This document shows, piece by piece, positions 1-5,896 of a stretch of 5,896 nucleotides of DNA. The position numbers and the translations under genes were made by a program. This DNA is from Nitrospirota bacterium (GTDB taxonomy: Bacteria; Nitrospirota; UBA9217): positions 1 to 5,896 of the forward strand of contig DAIDTZ010000246.1 in NCBI GenBank assembly GCA_027456925.1. Direction: 5' to 3'. Numbering within the stretch: the first letter of the stretch is position 1; each line of letters starts with the position of its first letter. The notes under the pieces were generated by a model. That model did not search any database. It had not been told where the DNA came from and worked only from the letters and a program-made list of their open reading frames with translations.

Positions 1-1428
1 GCATTCAGCCAGATTGTCGCGCTCGGGATCACCAGGCCGATCTTGCGGCTCAGTGAAGCCGCCGAAAAACTGAGCTTGCAAAACTGGGATACTCCCCTTC
101 CGGTCACAGGATCGGATGAAATCAGCAAACTCGGCCATGCATTCAATCAGATGGCGCTCACGTTGAAACAGCGAGAAGCCAGCCTCTCGCGGGGGAACCG
201 AGATCTCTTTGTCCTCCACACGACGGGTTTGGATCTCATGGAGAGCCTGGATCGTGACTCACTGCTCTCTAAGATTGCGGCACGCGCTGAAGACTTGGTG
301 TGGGCCGATACGACGTCCGTGTGTATTGTCGATAGCTCGGATAGAATGCTGAAATACCTCGGCGTCTTCGGCGCCAAGGCCCAATCCATCAAGGAGCAGG
401 AGTTGCCGCTTGAAGCAGGAGGTATTTACAACTGGATTGTGAGTTATGGCGCGCCGCTTCTCATTCCCGACGCTCAAGCTGACTTCAGACTGGACAGCCC
501 TCGGATGAAGGAACTCGGCATCAAGAGCATCATGACGGTGCCCCTCTGGTCAACGAATACGATGACCGCGCTTCTTACGGCCATCAACAAGAAAGGCGGT
601 TCCAGCTTCGACAAACACGATCTGAGACTGTTCACTGTTTTTTCCAATCTGGCCTCTGCCGCGCTCCAGAATGCCTCGCTTTACAGTGATCTGAAGGAGA
701 AGATGGAAGAGCTCAGGACCGCGCAGGAACAGCTTGTCCGTTCGACGAAGATGGCCGCCATCGGGGAGCTATCGGCCAATGTTGCACATGAGATCAACAA
801 CCCGCTGACGAGCGTGCTTGGATACACGACGCACCTCTTGAAGACGCTGGAACTATCCGAAGCGCAAAGAAAAATACTCGTGACCATGAAACAAGAGACG
901 CTGAGAGTCAGGAAAATCATCCGCAATCTGCTCGATTTTTCGCGCCAGCGTCCGTCCTGGATGGAGCCCGCAGATATCTCTTTGCCCCTGAAGGAGACGA
1001 TTGCTCTTGTTCAGGGAATCGCCGATGCGTCCTCGGTGGTCTTATGCGAGTACTACCCCTCCGAACCGGCCATCGTGAACATGGCCCACAACGATATGAA
1101 ACAGGTTTTTCTCAACATTGCCAACAACGCGATCCAGGCCATGCCCCAGGGGGGTGTGCTGCGAGTAAGCGTTGATTCCCTTGACCAGAAAGAGATTGTG
1201 GTTACCTTTACTGATTCCGGTAACGGCATTGCGACGGAACACTTGAGCCGGATATTCGAGCCTTTTTTTTCCACAAAGGGAAACGGCGACGGCACCGGCC
1301 TTGGTCTTTCAATCAGTTATCGGATTGTGCAAAATCACGGTGGGAGGATCGAAGTTGAGAATTTGGAAGGGCGCGGCGCCACCTTCCGGGTCGTCCTTCC
1401 TCGATACCGGAATCCCCTGGTTTCATAG
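1..1428 (+). CDS. Sensor histidine kinase, HAMP-GAF-HisKA-HATPase (5' partial)
   Basis: The reading frame is open from base 1 and ends at TAG 1426-1428, giving 475 residues of a longer protein; the N-terminal sensor and membrane segments lie outside the window. Numbering from codon 1, a HAMP domain (about 9-58) opens with ITRPIL and contains the second-helix motif DEISKLGHAFNQM. A GAF domain (about 78-218) follows, then a charged helix (about 222-250). The DHp domain carries H-box AHEINNPL with phosphoacceptor His263. The ATPase domain shows N-box N372/N376, G1 DSGNG (405-409), F-box EPFFSTK and G2 GTGLGL (431-436), so it looks catalytically complete. The EPFFSTK/GTGLGL signature resembles NtrB-like kinases. 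HAMP implies an inner-membrane protein relaying a signal from a missing upstream region, with GAF as a second cytosolic input. A TTG at 43 is not the real start, because the HAMP domain already begins upstream of it. The likely partner is the receiver protein downstream (inference); the ligand is unknown. Confidence 0.93.
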   Translation, partial: AFSQIVALGITRPILRLSEAAEKLSLQNWDTPLPVTGSDEISKLGHAFNQMALTLKQREASLSRGNRDLFVLHTTGLDLMESLDRDSLLSKIAARAEDLVWADTTSVCIVDSSDRMLKYLGVFGAKAQSIKEQELPLEAGGIYNWIVSYGAPLLIPDAQADFRLDSPRMKELGIKSIMTVPLWSTNTMTALLTAINKKGGSSFDKHDLRLFTVFSNLASAALQNASLYSDLKEKMEELRTAQEQLVRSTKMAAIGELSANVAHEINNPLTSVLGYTTHLLKTLELSEAQRKILVTMKQETLRVRKIIRNLLDFSRQRPSWMEPADISLPLKETIALVQGIADASSVVLCEYYPSEPAIVNMAHNDMKQVFLNIANNAIQAMPQGGVLRVSVDSLDQKEIVVTFTDSGNGIATEHLSRIFEPFFSTKGNGDGTGLGLSISYRIVQNHGGRIEVENLEGRGATFRVVLPRYRNPLVS

Positions 1429-1629
1429 CTGAGTGAGGACAGAAAGACCAGTGCGATAGCAGCAAATAGCGAGGCAAAAAAAGTGTCGTGCCGACGTGAA
1501 TACATCAGGGTTCAGGAATCAATTGTGCCCCGGGTAATCTGAAATGTCTTATGAAACAAAGATGTTCTGCTCTTTATCCCGACACCGGAGAATACAGCTT
1601 TTTTTTGGCGATTGTGAGGAGCGTAACGT
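1429..1629. other. Intergenic gap between kinase 1 and the HD-GYP regulator
   Basis: This 201-bp gap is the only substantial non-coding stretch in the window. It is locally A/T-richer than the genes and holds a run of seven A (about 1477-1483) and a run of eight T (1599-1606). I find no convincing -35/-10 pair, no sigma54 -24/-12 element and no stem directly before the T-run that would make a standard terminator. Its length would allow an internal promoter for the three downstream genes, but the sequence does not prove one. No small coding frame with a ribosome site was recognised. Confidence 0.6.
1616..1621 (+). promoter_or_regulatory. Ribosome binding site for the REC-GAF-HD-GYP gene
   Basis: GAGGAG is a strong Shine-Dalgarno match. 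Eight bases separate it from the ATG at 1630, near the optimum. It fixes the start, because the receiver domain begins directly after it (KILVVDDED). Confidence 0.8.
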
Positions 1630-3159
1630 ATGGCTGGAGAGAAAATACTCGTCGTCGACGACGAGGACATGATCAGAGACCTTTGTTACCACATCCTCTC
1701 AACTGAAGGATATCAGGTGAGCGTGGTTTCAAACGGGATGACGGCGCTTGAGGAACTCGAACGTCTGTCCTTCGATCTGCTCATTACAGACATCAAGATG
1801 CCGGGAATAGACGGTCTTGACCTGTTTGAGCGGGTCAAGGGCAAGAAACAGGATATCGTGACAATATTTATCACGGGGCACGGCACGCTGGATACGGCTA
1901 TCGAGTCGTTGATGCGCGGGGTCGATGGTTTCGTCCTAAAACCCTTTACCCAGGAAGAACTGCTTGGGGCTGTAGACCGCGCAATCAACCGGAGCAGGCT
2001 GCAAAAAGAAAACATTCGGCTTAAGGCGCTCATCCCGCTGTTCGAGATCAGCAAGCTGCTTGTGACCGAAATCGATCTTGCCCACCTGTTTAAACTCATC
2101 ACCGAGGTCCTGGTGCAGGAATTCTCCGTCGATCGAGTCTCGCTCATGCTGATGGACGAGACCAGCGGCACCCTGCTGATCCGCGCGTCGCACGGGTTGG
2201 CGACTGATATGGCAATGAAGTCACGGCGCAAGATCGGCGAAGGAGTTGCGGGGCTGGTGCTTAAGTACCGGAAACCGTTGATCATATCGGCCGGAAAGCA
2301 CCCGGATCAGGAGGTCATGGACGCGATCAACCTGGAGGACATGCCTGCATCATCCATGTCGGTTCCCCTCATCGGAAAAAACAAACTCTTCGGCGTTCTG
2401 AATGTGAGCAAGTTATCGGGGCCGCCGTTCACGACCAGCGATTTGCAGATCGTCCTGATCCTCTCCAGCCAGGTCGTGACGGCCATGGAAAATGCCGCTC
2501 TGTACGAAGATCTGCGGGAAAACTACTTCCGGACCGTTCAGGCCCTCGTGGCTGCCGTCGAGGCAAAAGATCCCTACACCCGCTGGCACTCCACCAATGT
2601 GGCGAAATACGCCGTGGCCATCGCGCGGGACCTGGGGATGAGCCCCTCGCATCTCGAGGAAATCCATATCGCCGCCATTCTGCACGACGTGGGCAAAATC
2701 GGCATCAGCGAGCTTATTATCAGCAAGCCGGAACGCTTGAGCCGGGAGGAATTCGACATTATGAAAGATCATCCGGCACACGGCATCAGGATTCTCGAAC
2801 CAATCGATTTTTCAGCCACGATCATCGATGCGATCTACCAGCACCACGAACGGTATGACGGAAAAGGTTATCCTCAGGGGCTTGCCGGCGATCAGATAAC
2901 GCTCCCCGCACGGATTCTGAATGTAGCAGACACCATCGACGCGATGATCTCCGAGCGCCCGTACCGCGGGACGATCTCGAGCCAGGAGGTTCTCGTGGAG
3001 CTCGCTCAGGAGTCGGGAATGCAATTTGATCCGCACGTGGTGGAATCCGCAAAGCGACTTATCGAAAAAGGACTGCTGAAGCTCGGCATGCACTCCTATC
3101 ACCAGTATGCTGCCGGTACGGATAAAATGGATAAAGATGAGAAAGAAGATTTATCATAG
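1630..3159 (+). CDS. Response regulator REC-GAF-HD-GYP, predicted c-di-GMP phosphodiesterase
   Basis: This complete 509-residue protein has no signal peptide or membrane segment. The receiver domain (about 4-120) keeps the acidic pair D10/D11, phosphoacceptor D54 (ITDIKMPG), T82 and K104 (LKPF). A GAF domain spans about 147-288, and a helix containing ENAALYEDL leads into an HD-GYP domain (about 298-490). The metal and catalytic residues of HD-GYP enzymes appear present: H320, H352-D353 in HDVGK, H381, H405-H406 and D434, plus the signature HHERYDGKGYP. The family hydrolyses cyclic di-GMP to pGpG and/or GMP, so phosphorylation at D54 and a GAF ligand probably set its activity (inference). The residue four before H320 is Tyr316; as I recall, the trinuclear enzyme PmGH has Glu there, so a two-metal site is more likely. 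The upstream kinase is the natural partner by position. The 3' end overlaps the next kinase gene. The short charged tail (KMDKDEKEDLS) is not part of a domain. Confidence 0.95.
   Translation: MAGEKILVVDDEDMIRDLCYHILSTEGYQVSVVSNGMTALEELERLSFDLLITDIKMPGIDGLDLFERVKGKKQDIVTIFITGHGTLDTAIESLMRGVDGFVLKPFTQEELLGAVDRAINRSRLQKENIRLKALIPLFEISKLLVTEIDLAHLFKLITEVLVQEFSVDRVSLMLMDETSGTLLIRASHGLATDMAMKSRRKIGEGVAGLVLKYRKPLIISAGKHPDQEVMDAINLEDMPASSMSVPLIGKNKLFGVLNVSKLSGPPFTTSDLQIVLILSSQVVTAMENAALYEDLRENYFRTVQALVAAVEAKDPYTRWHSTNVAKYAVAIARDLGMSPSHLEEIHIAAILHDVGKIGISELIISKPERLSREEFDIMKDHPAHGIRILEPIDFSATIIDAIYQHHERYDGKGYPQGLAGDQITLPARILNVADTIDAMISERPYRGTISSQEVLVELAQESGMQFDPHVVESAKRLIEKGLLKLGMHSYHQYAAGTDKMDKDEKEDLS
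3129..3131 (+). promoter_or_regulatory. Weak Shine-Dalgarno supporting the ATG at 3137
   Basis: A GGA triplet lies five bases before the ATG at 3137, inside the end of the upstream gene. The in-frame ATG at 3107 has no purine-rich site at normal distance (it is preceded by CTATCACCAGT). This slightly favours 3137 as the start of the PAS-PAS kinase, with ribosomes probably supplied by the upstream gene. Confidence 0.35.
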
Positions 3160-4815
3160 CCTGGTGAGAACCGGTTTTCCGCGGAACCTGCGTCAGAAAG
3201 CAGCAGGCAGGGTTCGTCGCCTTGCGGGCGCCCTTCGAACCGCCGGCACGGAGGAACGTCGTTACGATGACGCTCTGCGCCATATGGGCAGTCTCCTGGA
3301 CAGCGTAACTACCGGCATCATCTCCCTCGATGGTGAAGGCAGGATCAGGATTTTCAACGCCGCTGCGGAAAAGCTCTTTCGGCTGCCTCGCGTCATGGTG
3401 ATTGGGCGGCACATGAGCGAGATCGGCCGCATTATGGGTTTTGATGATCAGTCTCTTCGGGCGCTGTGGGAGCGCCTCTCCGATGCGGTCTGGGCGGCAG
3501 GCGCGGCGCTTGACCTCGAATACGATCTGCTCCTGAAAGAAAACCAGCGCCACGTGATTACGTACAGTGTCTACCCCCTCGGCAGGATGGCCTGGTCGAC
3601 CGGCGACGGTGTCGTAATCATGCTTGAGGACATTACCCGGAAAAAGGAGATGGAAGACCAGATTTCCGATGCCCGGAAGCGGCTCCTCGCCGTGTTCGAC
3701 GGAATTACAGACGGTATCCAGGTCATTGATAGCGATTTTTGCATCACTGCCGCGAACAAATCCATGACCGGCCTCCTTGGCCGTGCCATTAAGTTCGGCG
3801 AGCATTGCTTTCAGGCGTGCGCAGGCGATATCAAGGTGTGCGCAGACTGCCCTGCGAGAGAAACGTTCCGCACCGGGCAGCCGGCATCAACAACGAAAAA
3901 GCTCTTGCCGTCGGCCAACAGCGGTTCCGACGAACGCGTAGTCGAACTCAGTACCTTCCCGCTTCTGGACCGGGGAGGTCGCGTGGTGCAAGTTGTGGAA
4001 TACATCAAAGATGTGACTGAGCGCGTCCGGTTTGCGGAACGGCTGGAGCAGTCGCGCAGGCTGGCAGAACTTGGTGAAATGGCGGCCCGCGTCGCCCATG
4101 AGGTGCGAAACCCCTTGAATGCAATTATCGGCGCCGCACATTATCTCTCTACCGAGTACGAACAGGATGAGACGGTGCGGAAATTTACCAGCCTGATCAA
4201 CCGGCAGGCGACCCGGGTCAACCAGGTGGCTTCGGATCTTCTCTATGTGTCCAAGCCGATCCGCATGTGCAAAACCGCAGTCAACGTGAATGCCCTCGTG
4301 GACCAGGTGCTCGATTCCCTTTGCGAGCAGTTGCAGGATCATCATATATCCCTGACCCGCGACCAGGCGACGGAAATGCCGCCTATTCATGCCGATGAAC
4401 TCCAGATCGAACAGGCGCTGCAGAATATCCTCCGAAATGCCGTAGAATCCATGGCAGAAGGAGGGACACTGCGTGTCGAGACGGCCCTCACGGCGGGAGG
4501 AGACGCCATCGAGATCCGGATACAGGATACCGGCCAGGGCATTGCGGAGCGCGACCGGGAACGAATATTTCAGTCATTTTTTACCACAAAGGTCAAAGGC
4601 ACCGGCCTTGGCTTGACCATTGTACAACGGGTGCTCAATAATCATGGAGGCAAAATTTTCATGGAACATCCGGAAACGGGCGGCACCAGGGTGGTGGTCC
4701 GGCTGCCGGCAGTGATCGAGTCTCCTGTTCGCAGTTCGGAGTTCAGAGTGATGGATGATGCAGCCGCAGAAGAAATCCCCCGACAATCCTCAGTCCGCAT
4801 TCAGCAAACGCATCT

Positions 4816-4819
<4 letters not shown>
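3137..4819 (+). CDS. Soluble sensor histidine kinase PAS-PAS-HisKA-HATPase with Cys cluster
   Basis: With the start at 3137 the protein has 560 residues; an in-frame ATG at 3107 would add ten. No membrane segment is seen, so it is probably cytosolic. After a strongly basic N-terminus (about 1-35) come PAS1 (about 50-167, ending EDITRKKEMED) and PAS2 (about 183-293, ending IKDVTERVRF). PAS2 contains four cysteines, C224, C228, C235 and C238, the last followed by Pro. The DHp domain has H-box AHEVRNPLNA with His321. The ATPase domain has N-box N430/N434, G1 DTGQG (D464), F-box QSFFTTK and G2 GTGLGL (488-493), ending near residue 525 (VVVRLPA). The kinase core resembles NtrB-like partners of sigma54 activators, and such a regulator follows directly, so the two are probably cognate (inference). 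The last 35 residues are an unconserved-looking tail carrying repeat sequence. The gene overlaps both neighbours (23 bp upstream, 4 bp downstream), implying co-translation. The signal is unknown; the cysteines hint at redox or metal sensing. Confidence 0.93.
4727..4805 (+). repeat. Two degenerate 7-nt repeat arrays in inverted orientation
   Basis: Left arm 4727-4747 is three heptads in a row: GTTCGCA, GTTCGGA, GTTCAGA. Right arm 4785-4805 is three more: AATCCTC, AGTCCGC, ATTCAGC. The complement of the right arm reads GCTGAAT, GCGGACT, GAGGATT, related to the left arm read in the phase TCGGAGT. The arms are therefore diverged inverted copies. The best pairing is AGTTCGGAGT (4733-4742) with AGTCCGCATT (4792-4801), eight of ten positions including one G-T pair. 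Both arms lie inside the coding tail of the PAS-PAS kinase, after its ATPase domain. They resemble intergenic low-complexity heptad repeats that became coding. The pattern is real by reading; its origin is uncertain. Confidence 0.5.

Positions 4820-5896
<1,077 letters not shown>

Noticed and set aside
43..45. TTG as the start codon of the first kinase
   Set aside because: The HAMP domain begins before it (ITRPI at codons 10-14) and the frame is open to base 1, so the gene enters from outside the window.
1488..1498. Small hairpin GTCG-TGC-CGAC
   Set aside because: A stem of only four base pairs without a following T-run is too weak to call a terminator or regulatory structure.
1515..1528. Possible sigma54 promoter, GG-N10-GC spacing
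   Set aside because: Only the GG and GC dinucleotides fit. The flanking bases (AGGAAT and TTGTGC) match poorly to TGGCAC and TTGCA, and such spacing is expected by chance in 200 bp.
1560..1606. Rho-independent terminator ending in the T8 run at 1599-1606
   Set aside because: No stable G+C-rich stem ends directly before the T-run; CCGGAGAATACAGC does not pair well with upstream sequence.
1713..2285. A 190-codon open frame on the minus strand
   Set aside because: It is antisense to the receiver and GAF domains of the HD-GYP regulator. The product is Ser-rich and without a fold signature, a typical antisense shadow.
3059..3805. A 248-codon open frame on the minus strand
   Set aside because: It lies antisense to the end of the HD-GYP gene and the PAS domains of kinase 2, whose motifs are clear. 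Its translation shows no recognisable domain. It is a shadow of codon bias in G+C-rich genes.

Overview
The window (G+C in the mid-50s by eye) is a bacterial signal-transduction cluster. Four genes lie head to tail on the + strand and fill nearly all of it. The first runs in from the left edge and the fourth runs off the right edge. No tRNA, rRNA, insertion sequence, CRISPR array or origin is visible. NtrB-like kinases, an NtrC-type sigma54 activator, a REC-GAF-HD-GYP protein and a cysteine-bearing PAS domain together suit an environmental Gram-negative such as a deltaproteobacterial or Nitrospirota-type lineage. That placement is a guess from gene style; no gene here fixes the taxonomy.

Layout. 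Bases 1-1428 encode the C-terminal part of a membrane-anchored HAMP-GAF-HisKA-HATPase histidine kinase. A 201-bp gap (1429-1629) with a good ribosome binding site at its end leads to 1630-3159, a complete REC-GAF-HD-GYP response regulator, a predicted phosphorylation-controlled cyclic-di-GMP phosphodiesterase. Overlapping its end, 3137-4819 (possible longer start at 3107) encodes a soluble PAS-PAS-HisKA-HATPase kinase. Its second PAS domain carries four clustered cysteines. Its stop overlaps the start of the last gene in an ATGA tetranucleotide. From 4816 to the window end runs an NtrC-family regulator (REC plus AAA+ sigma54-interaction domain), cut before its DNA-binding domain.

How they may work together. 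Gene order suggests two kinase-regulator pairs in series: kinase 1 with the HD-GYP regulator (output: lower c-di-GMP) and kinase 2 with the sigma54 activator (output: transcription). The last three genes overlap and look like one translationally coupled unit, so c-di-GMP turnover and sigma54-dependent transcription are probably co-expressed and may be cross-wired. Inputs and target promoters are not visible here.

The least ordinary observations are a pair of degenerate 7-nt repeat arrays in inverted orientation inside the tail of kinase 2, just before the regulator start; the C-x3-C-x6-C-x2-C-P cluster in its second PAS domain; and a roughly six-residue insertion in the receiver domain of the sigma54 regulator. 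I see well-formed versions of known families and no clear evidence of a wholly new system.
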